Positions 1 through 11,002 of a stretch of 64,000 nt of DNA are shown here, piece after piece. This DNA comes from Lactifluus volemus (Eukaryota; Basidiomycota; Agaricomycetes; Russulales; Russulaceae). The stretch is taken from NCBI GenBank assembly GCA_022376515.1, contig WTXI01000115.1, forward strand, positions 1-64,000, read 5' to 3'. The notes under the pieces were generated by a model. The model ran no database searches. It saw nothing but the letters and a program-made list of their open reading frames with translations, and had not been told where the DNA came from. Position numbers and translations under genes: made by a program. The number at the start of each line of letters is the position of its first letter. Positions within the stretch are counted from its first letter, which is position 1.

Positions 1-3000
1 AACGCGCAGCAGATCCCCCTTCTATCCCAAACGAGTAACCTTCCCATCGAGGGCGGTCCCTCTGTGGGAGCAGTACCAGACAGCCAGACGGATATGTCAA
101 ATACGCTCGATGGCGCTGAGAAGGCTTTTGAAACAATGAAGACATGGAGTAATGCTGTTGAAAAAGTCAAATGTGTAATCGACGTCGTCGGTCCAATCGC
201 AGGGGTATGCTTTAAGAAGGTCTTATCCAGTGCTGAGCTAACTTGCTCTCTTCAGCTCAGCCCATATGCGAAGACGGCTTGGGCTCTGCTCTCATTTATT
301 CCTCAGGTGCGTCTCCTTGCCCATTCGGAGAATATGGCGCATTCATTCACCTCGCTATCAGACTTTACTACAGCAGGTCGAGCGTGATGACAACGTCAGA
401 ACACTACTTGAGGCAATACGGGACGGATTTGAATTGCAAAGGAGGCGGCTATTTTGAGGAATATCCAGCCGGGATCCATGCAAGTAAAAATCCTCGATGA
501 GATGCTGCAGTGCGTCGCCAAATCCGCCGAATTCGTCGAGTCATATGCGAAGGATGTGCAAATCGGTACGTCGTCTTGACCTCTCTCGTTGCTCAATATG
601 AACGTGTGACTTTCAGGAAAGCGGGCTTTGAAGAATATGGTCGGCAAAGTTGACATAAAAGTCGAAGAGTACCGCGCCACTCTTGTTCGACTTCGAGAAG
701 CGTTCCTCGCATATGCTGTTGTCAACACTCAGGCTGCTGTCCTTCAGATGCGGGACGATAAGTCGAATCAAGCATTAGACGCTGGTGCGCGATTCAGACA
801 GCTCAAGACCGGATCGTCGAACTGACAACGAATACACAGAATTAGACAGAAAAATCGGAGAATTACCCTATAGGGAGGCTGGCGATACGGTGACGAGAAG
901 CGATGTCTTCCAGGCACGCGTGAAGACTTTTTGCACTTCATCGTCAAGTGGGTCGAGAATCCCAAATCTGAACGTGCGCTCGTTCTTCTCGGTCAAGCGG
1001 GAACAGGAAAATCTTCGATTGCACATGAGGTTGCACGCCGTTTCAAAGGCAAATGCCTCGGCTCATACTCCGCCTTTTTGCGCAAGGAACAGTCCAAAGA
1101 CGAGGCTTACATGCTCTTCACGACAATCGCTCGCGATCTCTCCGATCGCATTCCTGAGTACAAGCACACCCTTGGGGGGTCATCAAGGATAATTCCTCTC
1201 TTCGTGGTACCCGAGACTATCGTACACTTTTCGAAAACCTCCTCGTGGATCCGCTCAAGAGCCTGCCACTTCCTGGTCCAATTCTTATAGTTATCGATGC
1301 CCTGGATGAGAGTGGGGACGCAATCGGCAAAAATGGATTACATTCATTTCTCGCCGAGCACCTCATCGAGCTTCCATCCGAATTCCGGATACTCGTCACG
1401 TCCAGGCCTGAAGATGGCATCGAGCCTGCGTTCTCAAAGCTTCGTCCATCAATACGCTTTACATGGATGACGCCGAACTGGCTCTCAAGATAGAGCAAGA
1501 TATTGGGGTGTACCTTGAGAAGGAGCTCCCACCGGACGTATTCAAAAGCGATGGGGTCAAACTAGCAAAAGCGGCAGAGGGCCTGTTTCAATGGGCAGCT
1601 GTTGCATCCGGGTTCATAAATAGCCCTCCTGCTAGCTTTGGGTTTAGCAAGAAAAAGTGTGTTCAACGCTTGTTGGGACACTCCCGAGATCGCAGTGGAC
1701 AAGATCCGTTGGACAAGTTATATGAAGAAGTTCTGGGGGCGTACTTCAAACCGGATGAAGCACAGATTCTATTTCGGTCTGTAATGGGACAAATTTTCGC
1801 TGCGATCGAACCGCTCTCGATCGATTCTTTAATTGCTCTGCGAAGGCATGCCTCTATTGAAGAACCCGAGGATCCTGATCCAGCTGTACAAATGCTCGGA
1901 CACCTCGGCTCGCTGCTGAGCAATGTGACTTCATCTGACCATACGCGTCCCATCGTTCCTCTCCATACATCATTCCGTGACTTTCTGACGAGCAAGAAGG
2001 GAGGTGTGTTTTCCGTGGACCTTCAGGATTCGCACCGTCAGTTGGCACATTCCTGCCTTGCTTCGATGCTCGACAAACTGGAGTTCAACATTTGCAAACT
2101 CGAGACATCATATCTTGCGAACAGCGACGTTCCAGATCTTGAATCTCGAATTATGAGATATATCCCACCTGCTTTGTCGTATGCCTGCCGTTTCTGGGGC
2201 GATCACTTGGATCATCTACTTTCGATGACGATCTCTTCATGAAAGTTCGATCGTTGCTCGAGACAAAGTTACTATTTTGGCTGGAAGTGCTTAGCATCAA
2301 GAGCAGTGTGCCCCTTGCTTTACGGGCAATGTCGTTCCTGTCGACGTGGTTGCAGCAGGAGGTAGGTGCTCCTCACAATTCAGTATGACATGCGGTGACT
2401 TTTGGGTAAAAATCATAATAGGGTTTCGCAAACGGAGGTGAAGAATTTGTTGGGATTAGTGAATGATATGTCGAGATTTGTGCGGTATTTCGGAATGACG
2501 ATGGCAAGGAGCACTCCGCATATCTACATCTCGGCGCTCCCATTCACACCCAGCTCTTCCCACATCTTCAATCGATACATTCGCAAATTCCCTTGTACAT
2601 TGACTTTGGAGCGTGGGCAGTTGTCTCACTGGCCGGCATTGCAAATGATGATTCAAGCACATGATGGCCCGGTCTTTTCTGTTGCTTTCTCGCCAGACGG
2701 GCAGCGCGTCGCATCGGCCTCGGGCGATCGCACGATTCGGGTGTGGGATGCCACAACGGGAAAGATGGTAGCGGGCCCGTTTACTGGACACACCAATTCG
2801 GTCAATTCTGTTGCATTCTCACCAGACGGACTGCGCATCGCATCGGCCTCGGACGATAAAACGATTCGGGTGTGGGATGCCACAACGGGACAGACGGTAG
2901 CGGGCCCGTTTACTGGACACACCAATTGGGTCAAGTCTGTTGCATTCTCGCCAGACGGACTGCGCATCGCATCGGCCTCGTACGATGAAACGATTCGGGT

Positions 3001-4780
3001 GTGGGATGCCACAACGGGACAGATGGTAGCGGGCCCGTTTACTGGACACACCCATCATGTCTCTTCTGTTGCATTCTCACCAGACGGACTGCGCATCGCA
3101 TCGGCCTCGTACGATAATACGATTCGGGTGTGGGATGCCACAACGGGACAGATGGTAGCGGGCCCGTTTACTGGACACACCAATTCGGTCAAGTCTGTTG
3201 CATTCTCGCCAGACGGACTGCGCATCGCATCGGCCTCGGTCGATGAACGATTCGGGTGTGGGATGCCACAACGGACAGATGGTAGCGGGCCCGTTTACTG
3301 GACACACCAATTTTGTCAGGTCTGTTGCATTCTCGCCAGACGGACTGTGCATCGCATCGGCCTTGTCCGATGATACGATCCGGGAGTGGGATGCCACAAC
3401 GGGACAGATGGTAGCGGGCCCGTTTACTGAACACACCGATTCGGTCAATTCTGTTGCATTCTCGCCAGACGGACTGCGTATCGCATCGGCCTCGAGGGAT
3501 AAAAGGATTCGGGTGTGGGATGCCACAACGGGACAGATGGTAGCGGGCCCGTTTACTGGACACACCAATTCGGTCAATTCTGTTGCATTCTCGCCAGACG
3601 GACTGCGCATCGCATCGGCCTCGTCCGATGAAACGATCCGGGTGTGGGATGCCACAACGGGAAAGATGGTAGCGGGCCCGTTTACTGGACACACCGATTC
3701 GGTCAATTCTGTTGCATTCTTGCCAGACGGACTGCACATCACATCGGCCTCGAGGGATAAAAGGATTCGGGTGTGGGATGCCACAACGGGACAGATGGTA
3801 GCGGGCCCGTTTACTGTACACACCAATCGCGTCAATTCTGTTGCATTCTCGCCAGACGGACTGCGCATCGCATCGGCCTCGTACGATAAAACGATTCGGG
3901 TGTGGGATGCCACAACGGGACAGATGGTAGCGGGCCCGTTTACTGGACACACCAATTCGGTCAATTCTGTTGCATTCTCGCCAGACGGACTGCGCATCGC
4001 ATCGGCCTCGTCCGATGAAACGATCCGGGTGTGGGATGCCACAACGGGACAGATGGTAGCGGGCCCGTTTACTGAACACACCAATTCAGTCAATTCTGTT
4101 GCATTCTCGCCAGACGGACTGCGCATCGCATCGGCCTCGTACGATAAAACGATTCGGGTGTGGGATGCCACAACGGGACAGATGGTAGCGGGCCCGTTTA
4201 CTGGACACACCAATCGCGTCAATTCTGTTGCATTCTCGCCAGACGGACTGCGCATCGCATCGGCCTCGTACGATAATACGATTCGGGTGTGGGATGCCAC
4301 AACGGGACAGATGGTAGCGGGCCCGTTTACTGAACACACCGATTCGGTCAATTCTGTTGCATTCTCGCCAGACGGACTGCGCATCGCATCGGCCTCGTAC
4401 GATAAAACGATTCGGGTGTGGGATGCCACAACGGGACAGATGGTAGCGGGCCCATTTACTGAACACACCAATTCGGTCAATTCTGTTGCATTCTCGCCAG
4501 ATGGACTGCGCATCGCATCGGCCTCGTCTGATAAACGATTCGGGTGTGGGATGCCACAACGGGACAGATTGCATCGGGCCCGTTCACCGATTTGGTCAGA
4601 TCTGTCCGTGAGCAGCACATTGCCTCAGGGTCAGGCGACTGTACAATTCATGTCGAGAGTATCGTGACAGAAGATATTGAGAAGCTCCTATTTACAGACC
4701 AATCCCTGGTTGTGGTGATGGTTGGATATGTCACGGTGGAGAACCCAAACAGCTTCTTTTATGGATTCCCGTGTTCATAG
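1..4780 (+). pseudogene. NACHT-WD40 (HET-E-like STAND) protein, 5' partial, frame-broken
   Basis: Likely a fungal NLR-type signalling NTPase of the heterokaryon-incompatibility/innate-immunity class. The reading frame is already open at base 1, so the start lies upstream. Visible pieces are an N-terminal helical region, a Walker A motif GQAGTGKSS near 991-1017, a Walker B-like ILIVIDALDESGD near 1283-1320, the NACHT winged-helix part (1463-2242, with PIVPLHTSFRDFLTS), and about 15 WD40 units from about 2640 to 4600. Each unit is 129 bp (43 residues) with the pattern VAFSPDGLRIASAS...TIRVWDATTG. Several introns are evident, for example about 307-357. The frame is broken by an apparent 1-bp loss near 437, another break near 895, single-base losses near 3247 and 3275, and one near 4533. 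It therefore looks like a pseudogene, unless these are sequence errors. Confidence 0.85.
2640..4600 (+). repeat. Tandem 129-bp WD40-coding repeats (about 15 units)
   Basis: The string GCGGGCCCGTTTAC recurs every 129 bp from about 2770 to 4450, with a 127-bp step where two bases are lost near 3247-3275. Units are nearly identical in nucleotide sequence. Differences concentrate in a few codons, after the GPFT(G/E)HT motif and in the residues before TIRVWD. This is the high-identity WD repeat type known from fungal HNWD genes, where unequal exchange reshuffles recognition surfaces. Confidence 0.95.
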
Positions 4781-6022
4781 GCCGTGTCTTCATGGACCAA
4801 GGACTGTCTGGATTGCAGGCGAGCATGACACCCGGCTTGATTTCTCAAAATTCGTTCATGGATCAAATTGGGGTAAAACATATGACCGGAATATCTGAAT
4901 AGGGTCAATTGGTATGTTCTTTTATTATAAGAACTGCAGTGCCACCTCTAAACTTTGCGGCGTATGCCAACAGTACCCACCCAAACACCCTGAGTTCGCT
5001 CACTCCCCAACGCAAGCCGTCGAAACGTGACCCACGCAGGGAGGCAGCTGCACCTGTATACGTTGTTCCTGCTTCTCTCCCGCTGGGGTTTGAGCACGAG
5101 CTTTCTTTCAGCATGCCGCTCTGCCTCTTCTGCACGATCGTATAGGCACCATCCCACATGGACATTGAACTATTGCTCACCCAGGTGTCGCCTTCTGATG
5201 GGAAAGGAGGTGGTCTGGGTGCGCAAGCACCTTTGCATATTTTTCCCACATGCGCGAGGCCTCGCCGAGCAGTGCGGGACGTTCCAATCCAAGAGTATTC
5301 GAGTGGCATAATTGGCAGAGGCATCCACTGTCTGAGGGCGTATATCCAGCACGTAGTAGACGACCTTCCACCAACTAGAATTTCTCGACAACTTTCCTTC
5401 GTCATGTATCTCATCCTTTGTAGCCCATCAATGCATAGACCCCCGCGCGTGCCATCAAATCATACCTCTGCATGTTTGGTGGCGTCATCACGGCCACTAT
5501 CTGTCTTTGCGCCTCGGGTCTGGTGCTGCTGCAGTGCACTGATGCCCGATGCCCTTCGAGACCTATGTTCACGCCTCCAGTTCCACGTCCTCTCATCGCA
5601 CTACTACTTGTGTAGGATAACATTTCGCCAGTACTAAAGGCTTTTTTACCATAAGTAGATAGGCCCCTTGCAGCAAAGCGTCTCCACGTGCAGTGGCACG
5701 GCTATTCTATATATCATCGAGGCTTCATCGAGTAGGTAGGCTCGCGACTCCTTCGGTGATATCGGGAGTCCCGACAATTGAATCGTCTGGGTATAAGTCT
5801 TTCAAAAGTCCCAGGTTGCTTGGCTGTGCGAAGAAGGCAAGAAATGTTGTTTTTGTCTATACACCAACACAATCCTCGTCGAGATACATATATATTTCGT
5901 CTACCTTACTATTAGTAGATACGGACGCATCTTAATTACACCACTTGAAATCCGATGAAACTGGGCTTTTAGCGCTAGGCCAGAGATGGCGGTCATTGTT
6001 TTCCAGGTAGTTGCACGATCTA
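4781..6022. other. Stretch without a recognised gene
   Basis: No intact gene is recognised. On the minus strand, fragments at about 4905-5620 look protein-like in shifting frames, for example RYDLMARAGVYALMGYKG near 5411-5480 and LLGEASRMWEKYAKVLAHP near 5190-5290. This suggests a decayed gene whose family I cannot name. Confidence 0.4.
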
Positions 6023-7022
6023 TTAGGAAAGCGACGCCATGCGCCCATGAAGAGGAATAAAGCCATTGTACGCGTCATAAACGCCAAGTGCTGCGACTAA
6101 AGCGTGGCTGTTACCCGTGGACCCACAGGCTTCCAAGTCACTTTGTCAAATACCATCGAAAGGACATAGTTATCAGGCATGTGGTCGGCGAGGACAAGAA
6201 GTGTCTCTTCCGCCCAGTTTCTGATACTACCGTCAAGCTTTCGTATACCTCGAACCCTTTGAATATGTCCCCGTTTTATGTTCTGATCAAATTGGCGGAA
6301 GAACTTGAGGAAACGTCTGTGACCTGAGTTCACCGATCAAGTCCCAGGTCAAGAGTGCGTCGAAAATCTGCTCTGACGCATGTAACGTCCCAAATATACT
6401 GGCTAAGTGAAAATATTCAGCTGAATTGCCTACACAAGAGAGGATGATCACTCACGTTTCTCCGAATAGCATTTCTTCGAGATAGAAACCTAACAGCGCG
6501 TTGGGTTGGTCAGGAGGAAGGCTCTCGCTGATGGGTAGATCTTCTGAAAGGCATCTCCAATAACTTCAGGCTCGAAAGTGCACGATCAGAACACGGTTGA
6601 AGTGTGCCGAATCGCAACCCAAAGACGGGTCAAAGTTGAGTGTGGAAACCAGTGAGAGGGCTGTGCCTTTTCCAGAACGCCCTCCTGACTTCACGTCGGT
6701 CACATTGGTCTCGCTCATAAATCCTTCCTCCTCGTTCCAGAACGTCTATGCGTGAGAAGTTCAGTGTGAATGTCAGGATCAACGAGAATAACAACTTTCC
6801 TGGAGATAGTCAAGGATACTTGATGCCTGGCTCTCATATTCAGAGCGCTATCATCACGACCTATGATTCGACCGAGGCGGGCTCCTGCTTGAAGTGCGCG
6901 ATGCTGCAGTGAAGCAGTCCAGTAGGAGCCTCCCATACGGCACCACCAGAGATCCCAACTGCGATAGGTGCTGAATTATTAATACCAACAAGGCCTAGTG
7001 CCAACTGCTTACGAGCTCTGAG
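6023..7022 (-). pseudogene. GH15 glucoamylase, 3' half (separated from its 5' half by an insertion)
   Basis: Glucoamylase releases glucose from the non-reducing ends of starch and is normally secreted. Read on the minus strand, the pieces follow family order: WDLWW...GGSYWTASLQHRAL near 6950-6890 (the DLWE..FFT..VQHRAL block of GH15), FDPSLGCDSAHF near 6630, then the AEYFHLASIFGTLHASEQIFDALLTWD type block near 6350-6430, a PDNYVLSMVFDK block near 6150, and a C-terminal LVAALGVYDAYNGFIPLHG run ending at a TAA at 6023-6025. An intron with GTAAGC...CGCAG borders lies at about 7012-6958. Frame changes between pieces exceed what introns explain, so this half is also decayed. The 5' half lies at 11003-11753. 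Confidence 0.8.
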
Positions 7023-7408
7023 CATCAGGAAAAACCTCAATTGCTAATCTTGACTAGTGTCGCAGTAATTAAAGTATCCGCGCCTAAGACATCTTAACAT
7101 ATGAAAACCTACCATAACACGCAATAAAATGCAATAAAATGCCACATGCTCGCTAGACGTTCCCTCGGCTAAAATGCAGCTAGCGAGCACCATTATTGTA
7201 TCAAATTATCTCCAGTTTACCATTCTTTTGCTTAATTGTTGCTAACTTAGTACCGCATAAATGTCTTTATCAATAAATCATGTATTTCCTGCCTAAAATT
7301 CAGCTAGTAATGTTAAAGGTATGCTAAATTCGCTAAGTCAGGTTTACATAAAATGTGCAACATTGTTCTAGTATTACGCTGGACTGTTTCGTGGCTGGGG
7401 GGTATGTA

Positions 7409-8332
7409 CTACATACTGTATACTACAGGCAAACGCGAGTACACTAATCGGCAGGGTTTATTCTGCCGCCTCTTCTGCGGATTGGGTTGTCCCAGGTCCC
7501 AGACTTGTCTTGGGATGCAGGGGTGGGTTGACTTGATGAAACGGCTCATGGCCTCACCTCCCTGGGCTGTGCTAAGAAGGATGGGCAGTGAGGAATCACA
7601 GTTGACCAGCTGGAGGATGTCACGCTGGGCCTCAGTGTAAAGTGGACAGACGGAGATGACGTGTTCGACGGTTTGTGCAGGGGCTCGACAAAGGCAGTTG
7701 GTGGTCAGATCGGGTCGGAATCTTGCAGTGTAGGAGCCGATAAACGTGTGACCCGTGATGAGGTGGATGAGGGTGGTGAAGACCACTCGTTCGCAGCCTT
7801 TCGAGCCTTGGATGGCGGGTGGGTGTTTGCCTGTGGGCGGGACGAGGAGGGCGATGTATGTTTGGAAACAAGGGCCGTTGTTTCGCCAGCAGGTGCCCCA
7901 CGTGTCGATGGCTGTGATTTTGGCTACTTGCCGTTGGTAGTTGATGGTGAGGTCACCGTGTCGGGCCCGGGCGAGTGCGACATCGTTCGACGGTAGATGC
8001 ATGCCAATGAAGCAGCACGGGACCGTGGCGTTGCGCGAATGATGTAGATAGCTGTGTGGTGTCAGTCGCAATGTCACAGCGAACGCAACTTTACCTTCAC
8101 GAATGGGGGGCCTCAGCTTGGAGTCGGTGTGTCTCAGGACGTTGAAAATGACGGTGGAGGTGTTATACCTGAATGAGGATTCAAAGGCGACACAACTTTG
8201 GGCCCGGTCGAGTGCTTGGGTTGTATCGCGGGCAGGGATCTGGCAACCTTCCATCCAAGAACTCGGGACGCCGGCCCTATTAGAGATAGGAGATGATAGA
8301 GTCGAGGGTATGGGGGAAGGAGAAGATGGCAC
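7409..8332 (-). CDS. Reverse-transcriptase/RNase H-associated C-terminal ORF (LINE-type remnant)
   Basis: An open frame of 307 codons without introns; the ATG at its upstream end is the only start evidence. The middle-to-end part contains LIHLITGHTFIGSYTARF followed by a Cys-rich C-x-C-x10-H-x5-C pattern (CLCRAPAQTVEHVISVCPLY). This is the RNase H-tail/zf-RVT-like segment found at the C-terminus of non-LTR retrotransposon polyproteins and in derived proteins of basidiomycetes. No reverse-transcriptase catalytic block is visible, so it is a C-terminal remnant or a domesticated piece. It lies inside TIR element A. Confidence 0.55.
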   Translation of the reverse strand: MPSSPSPIPSTLSSPISNRAGVPSSWMEGCQIPARDTTQALDRAQSCVAFESSFRYNTSTVIFNVLRHTDSKLRPPIREGKVAFAVTLRLTPHSYLHHSRNATVPCCFIGMHLPSNDVALARARHGDLTINYQRQVAKITAIDTWGTCWRNNGPCFQTYIALLVPPTGKHPPAIQGSKGCERVVFTTLIHLITGHTFIGSYTARFRPDLTTNCLCRAPAQTVEHVISVCPLYTEAQRDILQLVNCDSSLPILLSTAQGGEAMSRFIKSTHPCIPRQVWDLGQPNPQKRRQNKPCRLVYSRLPVVYSM

Positions 8333-9144
8333 TTCGGGGGTGTAAACACCTCATATCTCGGCAGTGGCGGCGGCAATGTCTAGCCCTCCAGTACCCATGC
8401 CACTGAAATCATAGACCACACCTGAGCAAGGCAGATGTCACAGAACGCTGGAAGTGCGCTCTGCAGCCTCTGCTACTGGTAAAGGCAAAAGCAACAAAAT
8501 CAAAGTTAGTAAAGAATGTCCCTAGGTGCCGAAAAACATGGTGGCCCGGACTGGGAAAAGTCTGTGAAGGGATGGCGACCCTGGCTGACAAACGAAGCAG
8601 TGGGTACGTCCCGTCGAAAACTGTATGCAGAAGCTAGAATGAGCGAGAGTGAGAGTAAGTATTTGTGCCAGTGAGAATCCGTCAAAGTCTTGTTTGACTT
8701 GCCCTAAATCAGAACGTGACCGAGACGTGATCCAAAGTTGAACTTCCTTTCTTCTTACCCACCGCCACTGCCTTCATTCGTCTCGCCCATCTCCTCATCA
8801 TAACCCTTCGAAGTACCCGAAAACAATATGGATGCAATTGATTACTGCCAAACATCCATGCAGTGAGTCTACAGTATACATGGTTGGTGCATCAGAGACA
8901 TGGGAACTTATGACACCATTGTAGGTCGTAGCTCTGTCCTCCACTGTAGTAAAGGGCATTCCATTTTCAGCTGGCATGGACTATGTGTGTCGTGGTCATC
9001 ACATCTCATTTTGATATTAAAAACACAACTTGCCTTCCTTGACAGTATCTGAACGACTTGTGCTACCTAGTATGCCAATCCTGGTTGGTGGGTCTCTTAA
9101 TATTCCCACACCTCCGCACCTTCCAACTAACACCTATTTATGTG

Positions 9145-10116
9145 ATGATTGACAGCCCATATGGAGGGTGCGGTTTGGATCTCGGTGGCGACAAGGACAG
9201 CGGCAGCGGCGGGGTTAAGAGCAAGGGAGGTAAAAGCGGTCCCTTGGGTGGCATGGACAGTAACGAGGACGGCAAGGAGAAGAAACGAAAACTGGTGCCT
9301 AAGTTGGACGAGGCCCGTTTGCTTGGCCTGAATGGGTTTCCACAGCTGGTCAAGGACACGAAGAATTTCAAGCCCAAGGGGGGAGGGTCATGAGGTCAAA
9401 CCTTTTTTTTCCCTGGCGTGCTGCTCTGAACCCATCCCCCACCCCTCTATAGGCGACCGACTTGGATCGCTTTCTTCAACGGTACCAATTCTGGACTCAC
9501 AAATCATATCCAAAGACGAGATTCAAGGAGACGGTAGATTGGGCGGAGAAGTTATGCCACTCGAAGTGCATGCAGGTACTCTCCATGTCTCTTGCATTCC
9601 TCCCCCACGCATTCTTAAGTCTTGATAGGTCTCGCTTAGTGTTTGGCGTGACGAAGCCAAAGGACTTGTAAACGGCGTTCGCCCGTCGACAGCCGATAGT
9701 GACAGCGAGTCGGACGCCCCTGGTTCTCCGCACGGTGACGCAACATCAGCCGATCGAAGCGCGACGTCATCAAACCAGCTATCTTCTGCGGATCACCCTA
9801 TTAGCAATTCAGAAGACGACAGCGATGGCCTGCCCGTCACGAGCGACGCGGAGTGCCCGCCACCATCGTCGCCTGATCGAGACGAAGCTGCGGCTGCCGA
9901 GTTGGATGCGCTCAGGAAGAGGAGGCGGTGCAGCGCGCCGCGGTTCACACTGGACTGACAGGTCATGCTTGGATGAATTTGCAGATGTCGAACGGTGATG
10001 TGGTTATGGATGGGGATGTCGATTTGTGGGATGCCCTTGGCACGGATGCACCAACTTCCGCTTCGACGATGGCACCACGCCCGCCTCCTACAGATGAAGA
10101 CGAAGATATGTACGTA
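9145..10116 (+). pseudogene. csm3: Captured fragment of the Csm3/Swi3/TIPIN replication-fork protein
   Basis: The Swi3 domain of the Tof1-Csm3 (Timeless-Tipin) fork-protection complex is readable: KLVPKLDEARLLGLNGFPQLV at about 9290-9350, then after an intron (about 9392-9452) DLDRFLQRYQFWTHKSYPKT and KLCHSKCMQ (9453-9573), then after a second intron (about 9574-9627) VSLSVWRDEAKGLVNGVRPS, an acidic Ser/Asp-rich tail and RFTLD with a stop at 9956-9958. A further in-family tail (VDLWDALG...PPPTDEDEDM) follows in another frame to about 10116. One extra base near 9386 breaks the first junction. Retained introns show DNA-level capture. The copy sits wholly within TIR element A and looks non-functional; a functional copy is expected elsewhere in the genome. 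Confidence 0.75.
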
Positions 10117-11002
10117 CTTCTTGTTGCCGACAGAGCAGGTGCGACCTTCACACTTGGGTTGCTAGATGACCTCGTCAGGAGGATTGTGCATCACCAGTAC
10201 GCACGTAGTGAGCACACACTACGCATCGAGTTTGCCTGGATCATCCACTCCACCAGTGAGTTGTTTCCCTTCCCCTCTCGTATATGCTACTCAACAGTAT
10301 CACATTTCAAGGCATGCAGTGGTTCGCGCCCATGCTTCTGGACATTGCAGAAATGGCAGCGGGCTCATCTCTTGACCTTCATATCGCCATATTTGTGACT
10401 TGTTTGTGTCAGCCCGAGGCTGTTCTGCCAATCCCGATATTGATCGTCATGACCACACGACCGCATGACCACCACTTCGTGTGCATGCTCTCTCCCCACC
10501 TCGGAAGTGAATGACGTGGATGATGAGAGCAGGGAGAGGGATAAATGTGTTGTTGGCCAGGGTGGTGAAGGTATGTGTGCTAGTGGCCAGAAGGTCTGAC
10601 TTGTGAGCGGCTACCGCTGTGGCAAGACTGGAGTCCATGCATGCAAGGCGTGTCAGCGGGATAGCACTTGGTTTTTCAGACATAGATATTAGATCCGACT
10701 TAGCTCTTGGTTTTAATAATTTAGCAAAACTTTCGTAATTATTTGAAACCAGCGTGACAAAATAATAATTTTAGTGCTAATTCCTCTAACTTATTAGACG
10801 AATTAAGTGTAGGTGAATTAGTGCTAGTTATCTCTAAGTTTTAGAAGCGGGACAGATTAGCCAAGTTAGAAGGAATTAGTAGTACAGTAATTGTGATAAA
10901 ATTATCGGGGGGATAGTTAAAATCGATAATGGGCGCTTGCCTGCAAATTATTCATGATTAGCGCTAATTAGCTCTAATTAGCAAGTGAGGTTTTTCCTGA
11001 TG

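Larger units (their letters stand above)
7023..11002. mobile_element. TIR element A, 3.98 kb, inserted in the glucoamylase gene
   Basis: The ends are 26-bp inverted repeats with one mismatch, starting CATCAGGAAAAACCTCA at 7023-7048 and mirrored at 10977-11002. AT-rich arrays of GCTAAT/TTAGC motifs sit just inside both ends (about 7040-7340 and 10700-10980). The host glucoamylase reading continues across the element: WISSHWN ends at 11003 and the Q-S-S-W-D-L-W segment resumes at about 7021. Flanks show at most a 2-bp GA duplication, so no long target duplication is seen. The interior holds a retrotransposon-type ORF and a Csm3/TIPIN fragment, and no transposase was recognised. It is a non-autonomous gene-carrying DNA element; the superfamily (Mutator, KDZ/Plavaka, Helitron-like) cannot be decided here. 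Confidence 0.8.

Noticed and set aside
2640..4600. Regularly spaced repeats as a CRISPR-like array
   Set aside because: Repeats are contiguous, protein-coding 129-bp units without spacers, in a eukaryotic gene.
3077..4618. Minus-strand open frame of 513 codons across the WD repeats (and a second of 296 codons)
   Set aside because: It is a shadow: 129 is divisible by 3, so any frame open in one repeat stays open through the array. The plus-strand reading has clear WD40 motifs.
7023..11002. Calling element A a Helitron
   Set aside because: Insertion without a long target duplication and gene capture would fit, but 26-bp terminal inverted repeats and the absence of a CTRR 3' end argue against it. 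Left unclassified.
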